This document shows positions 1 through 9,934 of a stretch of 64,000 nt of DNA, one piece after another (positions within the stretch are counted from its first letter, which is position 1; each line of letters starts with the position of its first letter). Under the pieces are notes generated by a model. That model saw only the letters and a program-made list of their open reading frames with translations. It was not told the DNA's origin and made no database searches. This stretch comes from JABSQH01 sp965230015 (GTDB lineage: Bacteria; Actinomycetota; Acidimicrobiia; Acidimicrobiales; Ilumatobacteraceae). The stretch spans positions 1 to 64,000 of the forward strand of contig CBDDKF010000026.1 in assembly GCA_965230015.1 (NCBI GenBank), written 5' to 3'. Both the position numbers and the translations under genes were made by a program.

Positions 1-717
1 CGCCACCGCCGAGAACGCACACAGCGCCAGCACTGCCGGGCGGATCGCTTCGGTCGGGATGTGGTCGTGCAGTCGGCGCGATGTCCACCACCCGAGCATC
101 ACGAACGGGAGTACCAGCGCGGTGAGTTCGAGTTCGTGCGCGCCGATCTCGCCCGCGATAGTCAGCGCGACGATCGACAGCACCGTGCCCACGGCGAAGA
201 AGGCTGCAAGCGACGAGCGCATCTGAGCCCGATCGTCGTGCTGATACGTGAGCGCCATCGGCGGGCCGCCGATACCCACCGACGTGCCGGTGATCCCTGA
301 CGCAAGACCTGCGGTGAACAACGCGGTCGATGTCGGCCGGAAGCGGCGCGAGGTGATCGATGCAGCCACGCCGAGGAGGACTGCGGCGGCGACGAAGACC
401 GACAGGATCGTGTCGGAGATGCGGGCGACCAAGAACGCGCCGACGGCCACGCCGGGAAGTCGGCCGAGCAGCGCGAGGCCGATGCCACGGGTCTGCACAT
501 GCTCGCGGTCGGCGACGGCGACGGCGACCGACAGCGGCAGCACGGAGACCACGATCACCACCGGCACGAACGACGGGTCGATCAGCGCCAGCACCGGCGC
601 GGCGAGCATGCCGAGACCGATCCCGACCGTCGCCTGCACCACCGCCCCGACGTACGTCAGCGCCACGCACGCCAGTGCCGTGGGCAACCACAGGCCGGCG
701 ACCGAGAGTGCGGTCAC
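1..717 (-). CDS. TauE/SafE-family membrane permease (C-terminus beyond window)
   Basis: This is a predicted inner-membrane anion transporter of the TauE/SafE (sulfite exporter) family. The 239 codons present are almost wholly hydrophobic and form several membrane segments. The glycine-rich repeat signatures of the family are visible: GIGLGMLAAPVLALIDP near residues 33-49 and TSVGIGGPPMALTY near residues 144-157. The GTG start at 717 overlaps the inferred hrpB stop by a GTGA, matching the GTGA junction at the other end of hrpB, so the three minus-strand genes are probably one operon. The reading frame is open to base 1 and the gene is cut by the window edge. Substrate is not predictable; the family moves sulfite, sulfoacetate and similar anions. 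Confidence 0.85.
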   Translation of the reverse strand, partial: MTALSVAGLWLPTALACVALTYVGAVVQATVGIGLGMLAAPVLALIDPSFVPVVIVVSVLPLSVAVAVADREHVQTRGIGLALLGRLPGVAVGAFLVARISDTILSVFVAAAVLLGVAASITSRRFRPTSTALFTAGLASGITGTSVGIGGPPMALTYQHDDRAQMRSSLAAFFAVGTVLSIVALTIAGEIGAHELELTALVLPFVMLGWWTSRRLHDHIPTEAIRPAVLALCAFSAVA

Positions 718-3236
718 CGGCGCCCTTGAGGCGCTTCGGTGTTGCCTGCTCGGGATGGTCGGGCCATTGATGCTTCGGGTACCGACCGGCCATGTCCTTG
801 CGCACGTCGGCCCAGGATCCGCGCCAGAACCCCGGTAGGTCGGTCGTCACCTGGATCGGTCGGTCGGCCGGCGACAGCAACGTCAAGCGAATCGCCCGTC
901 CGGCTGCGGTGGGGTGTTCGTCGAGGCCGAAGAGATCCTGAACGCGAACGGCTGCGGCGGGGTCGTCTCCCTCGTAGTCGAGCGGCGTGGTTCGACCTGT
1001 TGGCAAGGTGAGAACCGGCGGGGCAAGTTCGTCGACCTCTGCGCCCTGCGGCCACGGGAGCTGTGCCCGCAGCACGGTCACCAGATCGAGCGCCTGGAGG
1101 TCGGCGGCGCGCTGGGCCCCGTGGAGGAACGGTGCGAGCCACTCATCGAGTGACGCCTTCAGGCCTCCGGTCGACCAGTCCGGCCACGGAGCACCGTGCG
1201 CGCGATGCAGGAACGTCACCCGTGCGCGTAGGGCCGTGGCTCGGTCGTTCCACGAGAGCGCGCCCAGATCGGTGTCGCGAACGCGGCGGAGCAACGCCGC
1301 CGTCGTCTCGTCGCCGGGCGGCGGCGGGCCGCTGTTCGTCGCCAAGCGGATCGCGCCCAAGCGACGCTCGATCGTTTCGACGAGGTCGTTGCGATCGCGG
1401 TCCCAGTCGATCGAGTGGCGTATCTCGATGTCGTCGCCGTAGCGCGTGACGAGCTCCGACTCGTCGACGGCGGCTGCCAGACGGATCCGCGCCCGGTCGC
1501 GTTTGCCATCAAGGTCGGCCGCGACGACAAAGGGCTCATTGGCGAGCGAGTCGTCGTCGGGCAACCACGCTCCCGTGCCACTGCGCAGCTGGTATTGCCC
1601 GCGGCGCCGCCGTCCGGCGAGTCGGTCGGGGTAGGCCAGCAGCAACACCGATCCGGCGGCGTCGGGGTCGACGTCGTCGAGCGATCCGTCCAGGCCGGCC
1701 CGCCGGGCGAGGTCGCGTGCCCGGTCGGCAACCCGGGCGACGCCGTTGCGGTCCGCGCCGGCGAATCCGTGTTGTCCGGCGACGACGGCCACCCTCAGCG
1801 CGATGTCGGAGGGGCGGTCGTCGGGGCGTCCGCCGAACACGTCGCGATCGTCGAGGAGCGCGGCCCACCGTGCACGCGGTGAACGTCGGCGCACCAACGA
1901 TCATGCTCGCCAGGCGCGGATGCACGGGCAGGTCGAGCATGCGCCGGCCGAGACTGGTGATCGAGCCGTCGCCGGTCGTTGCGCCAAGCGCGCGCAGGAG
2001 CTCGTTCGCCTGTTCGAGGGCACCTGCGGGCGGGTCGTCGATGAACGTCGGCCGATCGCCCCACGCGGCGAGTTCGAGGGTGAGCGACGCGAGGTCGACC
2101 ACTTCGATCTCAGGCGTGCGGTACTTGGCGCGACTGGCGTGCTCGACCTTGCTCCACAGCCGGTACGCCACTCCCGGTGCGGTGCGACCGGCGCGTCCGG
2201 CCCGCTGGTCGGCCGAAGCTCGGCTGGCGGCAACGGTGGTGAGGCGGGTCATCCCGGTGCGCGCATCGAAGCGCGGTTCGCGGCTGAGACCTGCGTCGAT
2301 GACGACGCGGATCCCTGCGACGGTGAGCGACGTCTCGGCGATGTCGGTGGCCAAGACCACGCGACGTCGCCCCGGCGCGGACGGTGCGAGCGCCTCGTCC
2401 TGGATGCGCCGATCGAGCGCGCCGGCGAGGGCGTAGATCCCCACGTTCGGCCCCACCGCGGTGGCGAGCGCCGACTCGACTCGGCGGATCTCGCCCACAC
2501 CGGGGAGAAACACCAAAACGTCGCCGTCGTCGTCGGCCAGTGCACCGATCACGGCGGTGGTCGTGGCGTGCACGAGATCCTCGCCGCTTCCGCCTCCTGC
2601 TCGACGAGCGCGTGCGCCAGCGCGGCCGGATCGCCGCCCTTTGGTGGTGGCCGCCGAGCCCCGCCAGCGCACGTCGACGTCGTACGAGCGGCCTGCACTC
2701 TCCACCACCGGCGCATCGAGGAAGTCGACCAGCGAGTCGATGTCGGGTGTTGCCGACATTGCCACGATGCGCAGATCTGGCCGGATCGTCGCGGCGACAT
2801 CGGACAGGAGGGCCATGCCTACATCGGTCGGCAAGTTGCGCTCGTGCACCTCGTCGAACAGCACCGCGGCAACACCGGGCAGCTCGGGATCGCGCTGCAG
2901 GCGGCGAGTGAGGATCCCTTCGGTGAGCACCTCGATGCGCGTGTGGCGCGACAGCCGCCGCTCGTCACGCGTTTGGTAGCCGACGAGATCGCCGACTTCG
3001 GTCCCGGTCGTGGCGGCCATGCGTCGAGCGGCAGCTCGGGCCGCCAGCCGCCGCGGCTCGAGCATGATGATCCGACCATCGGCGCGCCACGGAGCGTCGA
3101 GCAGGGCCAATGGCACCACGGTGGTCTTGCCGGCGCCTGGCGGGGCGACCAGGATCGCCCGCCGATGGTCGGCCAGCGCGGCGGCGAGGTCGTCGAGCGC
3201 CTCTCGGATCGGTAGGTCGGGGAGCTCGCGGGTCAC
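714..3236 (-). CDS. hrpB: ATP-dependent RNA helicase HrpB (interrupted by four homopolymer indels)
   Basis: DEAH-type helicase of the HrpB family. Visible parts in order: Walker A (APPGAGKTT, about residue 27), DEVH box in LFDEVHERNLPTD, motif III MSATPD, motifs V and VI (DIAETSLTVAG, QRAGRAGR), and the HrpB-specific C-terminus (DLPGFWRGSWADVRKDMAGR, then YPKHQWP). The frame changes four times, always at a homopolymer: an extra base at 2640-2642, a missing base at 2579-2580, an extra base at 1864-1866 and a missing base at 723-725. They sum to zero, so 3236 to 714 is exactly 841 codons and the repaired protein is 840 aa, normal for HrpB. Between 2640 and 2580 third-position GC clearly favours the shifted frame. 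Sequencing or assembly error is likelier than a pseudogene. GTG start overlaps the upstream stop. Confidence 0.85.
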
Positions 3237-3745
3237 CCGAGCGCGGGCGAGCCGCGGAACGGTCCCGGGTCGTCGGGCCCCGGGACGTCGATCGACGTCC
3301 ACCAGCAGGTCTCGGCAATCGCGTCGGCAACCTGCTCCCACTCCGGCGGGTTCCAGCCCTCCGCCTTCGCCGCCAACACGCCATCGACGCGTACGAACAC
3401 GAATGCCGGGAGCTCGCTGAGCTCCATCGCCCGCACCGCAGCGCGGTCGGGGTCGCAGAACACGAGGTACTGCTCGGTGAGCGGCCCGAGGAACGAGCGG
3501 GCGTCGTCGTCGCCGGCCGTGACGAGCAGGTTGATCCGGGCGTCGGCGCCACGGAACTGATCGAGGATGCGGGTGGCGGCCTTGAGCACCCAGGCGCTCT
3601 CGTTGGTGTACGGATCGAGGACCACCGTGGCCAGATGGAACGTGGTCAGCCAGTCCATGACGGGTCGCGGCTCGCCGCGGCCGTCTCGGCGCAGGGGCGA
3701 CAACGTGAGGTCGGTGGGCAGCTGCTTCATCGTCGGGGTGCTCAT
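3233..3745 (-). CDS. conserved thioredoxin-fold-like protein without CxxC
   Basis: A 170-aa soluble protein. It reads like a thioredoxin-fold domain: an early strand ending in VVLDPYTNESAW where the active-site Cys pair would lie, then RINLLVTAGDDD, YLVFCDPDRAAVRAMELSELPAFVFVRVDG (a cis-proline-like LPAFVFV strand) and a C-terminal helix. No CxxC is present, so it is unlikely to be a redox enzyme. Its stop overlaps the hrpB GTG (GTGA), so the two are probably co-transcribed. I recognise this only as an actinobacterial conserved hypothetical. The ATG at 3745 faces the divergent gene starting at 3864. Confidence 0.65.
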   Translation of the reverse strand: MSTPTMKQLPTDLTLSPLRRDGRGEPRPVMDWLTTFHLATVVLDPYTNESAWVLKAATRILDQFRGADARINLLVTAGDDDARSFLGPLTEQYLVFCDPDRAAVRAMELSELPAFVFVRVDGVLAAKAEGWNPPEWEQVADAIAETCWWTSIDVPGPDDPGPFRGSPALG

Positions 3746-3863
3746 CGGTAGGTCGGTCGCGGCGGTGGGGTCGACACGCCGGGCCGATCGTAGCGATCGA
3801 GTGGCCGGCCGAGCAGATTCTCGCCAGCGAGACGTCCGTCCCGGAGCGCAGTAGCGTGATCTC

Positions 3864-4676
3864 GTGCATCCGATCGAGCACCTGCGGTATGTCGCCCGGG
3901 CGCATGGTGTCGACGCAGCAGCGTTGGTGGAAGAGTCGGCGCACGCACTCGGGTCGATGGGGTTCGACCCTTCGGCGCTGGTCGTCGCGTGTCGCCGTAT
4001 CGTCGAGCGCCATCCGTTTACCGGCCCGCTGTGGTGGTTGTGCGCCAATCTGACCACCTCGGCCGAACCGCTCGATGCCGTGTGGGAACTCGCCGGGCGG
4101 ATTCGATCCGACACCACCGGGGTACAGCTCGCCCACGAACTCCCCGACGAGGCCACCGTGGTCACCGTCGGTGCTCCCGAGCTCGTTGCCGATGGGTTGA
4201 TTCGCCGCGGCGACATCCGTGTCGTTGCCCTCGACAGCCAGCACAGCGCCACGTCGTTCGTGCGGCGGCTCGAGCGGCACGATGTGGACTACGAGCCGGT
4301 CGACGCCGCGGCAGCCGGTGCCGTCGCCCGGGCGGCAGACGTGGTGCTCATCGAGGCGCTCGCGCTCGACCGCGAGCGCGTGGTGGCTCCGCTCGGTTCG
4401 TCGACGTTGGCGGGCGTGGCAGCAGCGTCGAACACGCCCGTTTGGCTGGTCGCCGGGGTCGGACGGCGGCTGCCGAGCGACATGATCGACGCCATGGTCG
4501 GACGGATCGACGAGGCAACGCACGACGTCGATCCGTGGGATCTCGAAGTCGAGGTCTTCCCGACGGACCAGGTCACCGATGTGGTCGGGCCGCTCGGTCG
4601 TCTGCCGATGGGGCCTGCGGCCACTGCCCCCGAATGCCCTCCCGCACCGGAGTTGCTGCGCACCAGTCCGATGTGA
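3864..4676 (+). CDS. eIF2B alpha/beta/delta-related (ISOCOT-fold) protein
   Basis: A 270-aa protein resembling the initiation-factor-2B-related family, which in bacteria includes sugar-phosphate isomerases such as methylthioribose-1-phosphate isomerase. Visible: an N-terminal helical part, then a Rossmann-like half with TVVTVGAPELVADGLI, VVALDSQHSATSFVRRLER, and the phosphate-loop-like AADVVLIEALALDRERVVAPLGSSTLAGVAAASNTPVWLVAGVGRRLP. This corresponds to the ADAVLVGADAV region followed by an NK/GT-type stretch in typical members, but the usual catalytic Cys and Asp are not obvious. Catalytic function is therefore uncertain. GTG start at 3864; it is transcribed divergently from the gene ending the minus-strand block. 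Confidence 0.55.
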   Translation: MHPIEHLRYVARAHGVDAAALVEESAHALGSMGFDPSALVVACRRIVERHPFTGPLWWLCANLTTSAEPLDAVWELAGRIRSDTTGVQLAHELPDEATVVTVGAPELVADGLIRRGDIRVVALDSQHSATSFVRRLERHDVDYEPVDAAAAGAVARAADVVLIEALALDRERVVAPLGSSTLAGVAAASNTPVWLVAGVGRRLPSDMIDAMVGRIDEATHDVDPWDLEVEVFPTDQVTDVVGPLGRLPMGPAATAPECPPAPELLRTSPM

Positions 4677-4711
4677 CGTCTCGTTGGCCGACCAGAGAGT
4701 CCGATGGGCGC

Positions 4712-5008
4712 TCAGAGATGGCGAGTCGACGGTGGGTGTCCGAGGATGTCTTCGATGATCTCGTGGGCTTCGGCCTTGCGGTCCTCGGTCACGAAGACCC
4801 GTGACATCGGTCCGCGGTGGTCGTTCAACAGGTGAATTCCGAAGTCGTCGCTGGCGACTGCGGGCACCCCAGCTTCGTTGAGGGTGTCGACGATCATGGG
4901 TGCTTGCCATTGCGGAACCCACGCCGCCTCGACCGTGCGGTCGGGATCGGGGGGCTTCGGAGGGTGTTTGCCGAACACCCAATGCCATGCGTCGCGCAGC
5001 GCACCCAT
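4712..5008 (-). CDS. DUF2007-like putative signal-transducing protein
   Basis: A 98-aa protein with a C-terminal half resembling DUF2007: WVPQWQAPMIVDTLNEAGVPAVASDDFG, then a short loop, then SRVFVTEDRKAEAHEIIEDI. This matches the family pattern of a helix that selects a position, a strand, and a terminal helix after a VpeedaeeA-type strand. No membrane segment or metal site is visible. It is divergent from the pyrimidine catabolic operon, whose putative operator at 5056-5073 lies in the shared upstream region. Function in this family is unknown. Confidence 0.6.
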   Translation of the reverse strand: MGALRDAWHWVFGKHPPKPPDPDRTVEAAWVPQWQAPMIVDTLNEAGVPAVASDDFGIHLLNDHRGPMSRVFVTEDRKAEAHEIIEDILGHPPSTRHL

Positions 5009-5055
5009 GTGTTCACGTTACGGGCCGTTCATCGACCCGTCACACGCTGGGATGA

Positions 5056-5073
5056 TCCCCTCTCGAGAGGGGA
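5056..5073. promoter_or_regulatory. 18-bp perfect palindrome upstream of pyrimidine catabolic genes
   Basis: TCCCCTCTCGAGAGGGGA is a perfect dyad lying 55 bases before the beta-ureidopropionase ATG and 48 bases before the divergent ATG at 5008. It has no loop, so it is better explained as an operator for a dimeric regulator than as a terminator. No regulator gene lies next to it. Confidence 0.45.
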
Positions 5074-5127
5074 GTAGTGTCGCGATCCCGACGGCGTGTA
5101 GTCGTCACCGAGCACCCAGGAGTGCCC

Positions 5128-5970
5128 ATGCCCAACGTCGTGACCGCTGCGTTGCTCCAGACCGATTGGACTGGCGACAAAGAGTCGATGATCGACAAGC
5201 ACGAGGAGGCAGCTCGCGAGGCGGCAGCGCAGGGCGCTCAGGTGATGTGCTTCCAGGAGCTGTTCTACGGCCCGTACTTCTGCCAGGTGCAGGACGCCAA
5301 GTACTACGAGTACACCGAGGCGATCCCCGACGGGCCGACCACCCAACGATTCCAGTCGGTGGCCAAAGAGCTCGGCATGGTGATGGTGTTGCCGATGTAC
5401 GAGGTCGAGCAGGCCGGCGTGTACTACAACACCGCTGCCGTGATCGACGCCGACGGCACGTACCTCGGCAAGTTCCGCAAGCAGCACATCCCCCAGGTGA
5501 AGGGGTTCTGGGAGAAGTTCTACTTCCGGCCCGGTAACGGTGGGTACCCCATCTTCGAGACCGCAGTCGGCAAGGTCGGCGTGTACATCTGCTACGACCG
5601 GCACTTCCCGGAAGGGTGGCGGATCCTCGGCTTGAACGGTGCCGAGATCGTGTTCAACCCGTCGGCCACCCACCGTGGTCTCAGTGAGTACCTATGGTCG
5701 ATCGAGCAGCCGGCAGCAGCGGTGGCCAACATGTACTACGTCGGCGCGATCAATCGGGTGGGCATCGAGCCGCTCGGCGAGAACGACTTCTACGGGCAGA
5801 GCTACTTCGTCGACCCCCGGGGCCAGTACGTGGGCGACAAGGGCGATCCGTACAAGCCGGAGCTGATCGTGCGCGAGCTCGACATGGACCGCATCAAGGA
5901 AGTGCGCGACGGGTGGGCGTTCTACCGCGACCGCCGCCCCGACGCCTACGACGAAATCGTGGAGGGCTGA
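5128..5970 (+). CDS. beta-ureidopropionase / N-carbamoyl-beta-alanine amidohydrolase
   Basis: A 280-aa carbon-nitrogen hydrolase (nitrilase superfamily). It should hydrolyse N-carbamoyl-beta-alanine to beta-alanine, CO2 and ammonia, the third step of reductive pyrimidine breakdown. The Glu-Lys-Cys catalytic triad is visible: E44 in CFQELFYG, K118 in GKFRKQHIP and C155 in VYICYDRHFPE. The ATG at 5128 is chosen because AGGAG lies six bases upstream and the family begins with this conserved strand; an in-frame ATG upstream would add 17 atypical residues. The dihydropyrimidinase gene follows 5 bases after the stop. A 5-carbamoylputrescine amidase is the main alternative; the neighbour decides for the pyrimidine role. 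Confidence 0.88.
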   Translation: MPNVVTAALLQTDWTGDKESMIDKHEEAAREAAAQGAQVMCFQELFYGPYFCQVQDAKYYEYTEAIPDGPTTQRFQSVAKELGMVMVLPMYEVEQAGVYYNTAAVIDADGTYLGKFRKQHIPQVKGFWEKFYFRPGNGGYPIFETAVGKVGVYICYDRHFPEGWRILGLNGAEIVFNPSATHRGLSEYLWSIEQPAAAVANMYYVGAINRVGIEPLGENDFYGQSYFVDPRGQYVGDKGDPYKPELIVRELDMDRIKEVRDGWAFYRDRRPDAYDEIVEG

Positions 5971-5975
5971 GTGGG

Positions 5976-7388
5976 ATGACCACGCTGATTCAGAACGGGA
6001 CCATCCTCTCGGCAACCGGGCGACGCGCGGGCGACGTGTTGATCGATGGCGAATCGATCGTTGCGACGCTGGCTCCGGGTCAAGCCGATGCACTGGGCAT
6101 CGTCCCCGAGCGGACGATCGACGCGACCGACAAGTACGTGTTGCCGGGTGGCATCGACGTGCACACGCACATGCAGTTGCCGTTCGGGGGCACGGAGGCT
6201 TCCGACACGTTCGAGACCGGCACGATCGCGGCGGCCTGGGGCGGGGTGACGACGATCGTCGACTTCGCCGTGCAGTCGGCGGGACAGAACGTGCACGAGT
6301 GCCTCGCCGAGTGGCACGAGAAGGCCGACGGAAACTGCGCCATCGATTACGGCTTCCACCAGATCATCGGCGGAGTCGACGAGGAGTCGCTGAAGGCGAT
6401 GACGTATCTCGTCGACAACGAGGGCATCACCAGCTTCAAGCTGTTCATGGCCTATCCCGGGGTGTTCTACTCCGACGACGGGCAGATCCTGCGAGCGATG
6501 CAGAACGCCTCCGAGACGGGATCGATGATCATGATGCATGCCGAAAACGGCATCGCCATCGACGTGCTCGTCGCTCAGGCGCTGGCCCGCGGCGAGACCG
6601 ATCCGAAGCATCACTCGTTCACCCGCCCCGCCGAGATGGAGTCGGAGGCGACCCACCGGGCGATTCAGCTGTCGAAGATCGCCGGCAACGTGCCGTTGTA
6701 CATCGTGCACATGTCGGCTGCGCAAGCGTTGAAAGAAGTCGCTGCTGCGCAGCACGAGGGCCTCAACGTGTTTGCCGAGACGTGCCCGCAGTACCTGTAC
6801 CTGTCGCTCGAGGAGCACCTCTCCCAGCCGGGGTTCGAGGGCGCCAAGTGGGTGTGCTCCACGCCGCTGCGCTCGCACCACGAGGGTCACCAGCGCGATC
6901 TGTGGAAGGGCTTGCGGATGAACGAGTTGGCCATCGTGTCGACCGACCATTGCCCCTTCTGCATGAAGGAACAGAAGGAGCTCGGCGTGGGCGACTTCTC
7001 CAAGATTCCGAACGGCATCGGTGGCGTCGAGCACCGGATGGAGCTGCTGTACCAGGGTGTGGTGACGGGCGAGTTGACGCTCGAGCGGTGGGTGGAGACG
7101 TGCAGCACCACCCCGGCGCGCATGTTCGGTCTCGAGAAGAAGGGTGTGATCGAGCCGGGCGCCGACGCCGACATTCTGGTGTGGGACCCCAATGGGCACA
7201 CCAAGATCGGGATCAACGACAAGCACCACATGAACATGGATCACTCGGCCTATGAGGGATTCGAAATCGACGGCAAGGTCGACACGGTGCTCAGCCGCGG
7301 CATGGTCGTGGTCGAGAACGACGAGTTCGTCGGCCGTCCCGGCCACGGCCGCTACATCAAGCGCGGCCTGTCGACATATCTGAATTAG
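5976..7388 (+). CDS. dihydropyrimidinase / hydantoinase
   Basis: A 470-aa cyclic amidohydrolase that opens dihydrouracil or dihydrothymine (or hydantoins) to the carbamoyl-amino acid. The metal centre is visible: HTH at 63-65 (DVHTHMQLPF), the lysine that becomes carbamylated (K155 in SFKLFMAYPG), then MMHAEN, IVHMSA and STDHCPF for the remaining ligands. Length is typical of the family. The frame is open well upstream inside the preceding gene, but ATG 5976 gives the canonical N-terminus (TTLIQNGTILSATGRRAGDV). It forms an operon with beta-ureidopropionase upstream and the aldehyde dehydrogenase 14 bases downstream. Confidence 0.92.
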   Translation: MTTLIQNGTILSATGRRAGDVLIDGESIVATLAPGQADALGIVPERTIDATDKYVLPGGIDVHTHMQLPFGGTEASDTFETGTIAAAWGGVTTIVDFAVQSAGQNVHECLAEWHEKADGNCAIDYGFHQIIGGVDEESLKAMTYLVDNEGITSFKLFMAYPGVFYSDDGQILRAMQNASETGSMIMMHAENGIAIDVLVAQALARGETDPKHHSFTRPAEMESEATHRAIQLSKIAGNVPLYIVHMSAAQALKEVAAAQHEGLNVFAETCPQYLYLSLEEHLSQPGFEGAKWVCSTPLRSHHEGHQRDLWKGLRMNELAIVSTDHCPFCMKEQKELGVGDFSKIPNGIGGVEHRMELLYQGVVTGELTLERWVETCSTTPARMFGLEKKGVIEPGADADILVWDPNGHTKIGINDKHHMNMDHSAYEGFEIDGKVDTVLSRGMVVVENDEFVGRPGHGRYIKRGLSTYLN

Positions 7389-7402
7389 GAAGCGAGCACG
7401 CG

Positions 7403-8899
<1,497 letters not shown>

Positions 8900-8901
8900 G
8901 C

Positions 8902-9924
8902 ATGGAACTGGGCATCGTGTTGCAGGCGACGCCGCCGGCGTCGCGAGTGGTGGATCTGTGTCGACGCGCCGAGATGTACGGCTTCGACTACGCGTGGACG
9001 TTCGACTCGCACATCCTCTGGGAAGAGCCGTACGTGATCTACAGCCAGATCTTGGCCGAGACGCGCAACATCGTGGTCGGCCCGATGGTCACCAACCCGG
9101 CGACCCGCGACTGGACCGTCACTGCGTCGACGTTCGCCACGCTCAACGAGATGTACGGCAACCGCACCGTGTGCGGCATCGGACGCGGCGACTCGGCAGT
9201 TCGGGTGACCAACGGCAGGCCGACCACGTTGGCCACGATGGGCGAGTCGATCCACGTGATCCGTGAGCTGGCCAACGGTCGCAGCGTCGACTACAAGGGC
9301 TCGACGATCACCCTTCCGTGGGCGTCGAAGAGCGAACTCGAGGTGTGGGGCGCGGGCTACGGACCGAAGGCGCTGAAGCTGATCGGCGAGACCTGCGACG
9401 GGTTCATCCTGCAGCTGGCCGACGAGTCGATCGCCGAGTGGACGATCGGCGCGGTGCGCGCCGCCGCTGTCGATGCCGGACGCGACCCCGACGACATCAC
9501 GATCTGTGTCGCCGCACCGGCATATGTCGGCCCGGTCGAGAACATGGAGTACATGCGCGACCAGTGCCGGTGGTTCGGCGGGATGGTCGGCAATCACGTG
9601 GCCGACATCGTCGCCCGTTACGGCGAGACCTCCGACGTGCCGGTGGCGTTGACCGACTACATCAAGGGCCGCGAGGCCTACGACTACAACCAGCACGGCC
9701 AGGCCGGCAACACCCATGCCGAGTTCGTCCCGGACGAGATCGTCGACCGGTTCTGCCTGCTCGGCCCGGTCGAGCATCACCTCGAACGGTTGGCCAACCT
9801 GCAGGCGCTCGGTGTCGACCAGTTCGCGATCTACCTACAGCACGACGCCAAGGACGCCACGCTTCAGGCCTACGGCGACCACGTCATCCCCGCCCTCGCC
9901 GACCAGGTCGCCGCCAAGCGCTGA
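8902..9924 (+). CDS. LLM-class (F420-type) flavin-dependent oxidoreductase
   Basis: A 340-aa luciferase-like monooxygenase-fold protein, beginning MELGIVLQATPPASRVVDLCRRAE with the typical AWTFDSHILWEE and VCGIGRGDSAVR segments. It resembles the F420-dependent actinobacterial subgroup more than FMN two-component monooxygenases; this is family recall, not proof of cofactor. It starts 2 bases after the mmsA stop, so it belongs to the pyrimidine catabolic operon. No dihydropyrimidine dehydrogenase is in the window. Whether this enzyme supplies a redox step in the pathway or acts on another pyrimidine or hydantoin is open. Confidence 0.8.
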   Translation: MELGIVLQATPPASRVVDLCRRAEMYGFDYAWTFDSHILWEEPYVIYSQILAETRNIVVGPMVTNPATRDWTVTASTFATLNEMYGNRTVCGIGRGDSAVRVTNGRPTTLATMGESIHVIRELANGRSVDYKGSTITLPWASKSELEVWGAGYGPKALKLIGETCDGFILQLADESIAEWTIGAVRAAAVDAGRDPDDITICVAAPAYVGPVENMEYMRDQCRWFGGMVGNHVADIVARYGETSDVPVALTDYIKGREAYDYNQHGQAGNTHAEFVPDEIVDRFCLLGPVEHHLERLANLQALGVDQFAIYLQHDAKDATLQAYGDHVIPALADQVAAKR

Positions 9925-9934
9925 CGGGCTCGGC

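Noticed and set aside
714..3236. hrpB treated as a decayed pseudogene
   Set aside because: All four indels are in homopolymers and sum to zero, and the remaining sequence is fully conserved, so error is the better explanation.
5694..5975. Upstream extension of dihydropyrimidinase into the preceding gene
   Set aside because: That part is an out-of-frame reading of beta-ureidopropionase; ATG 5976 gives the family N-terminus.
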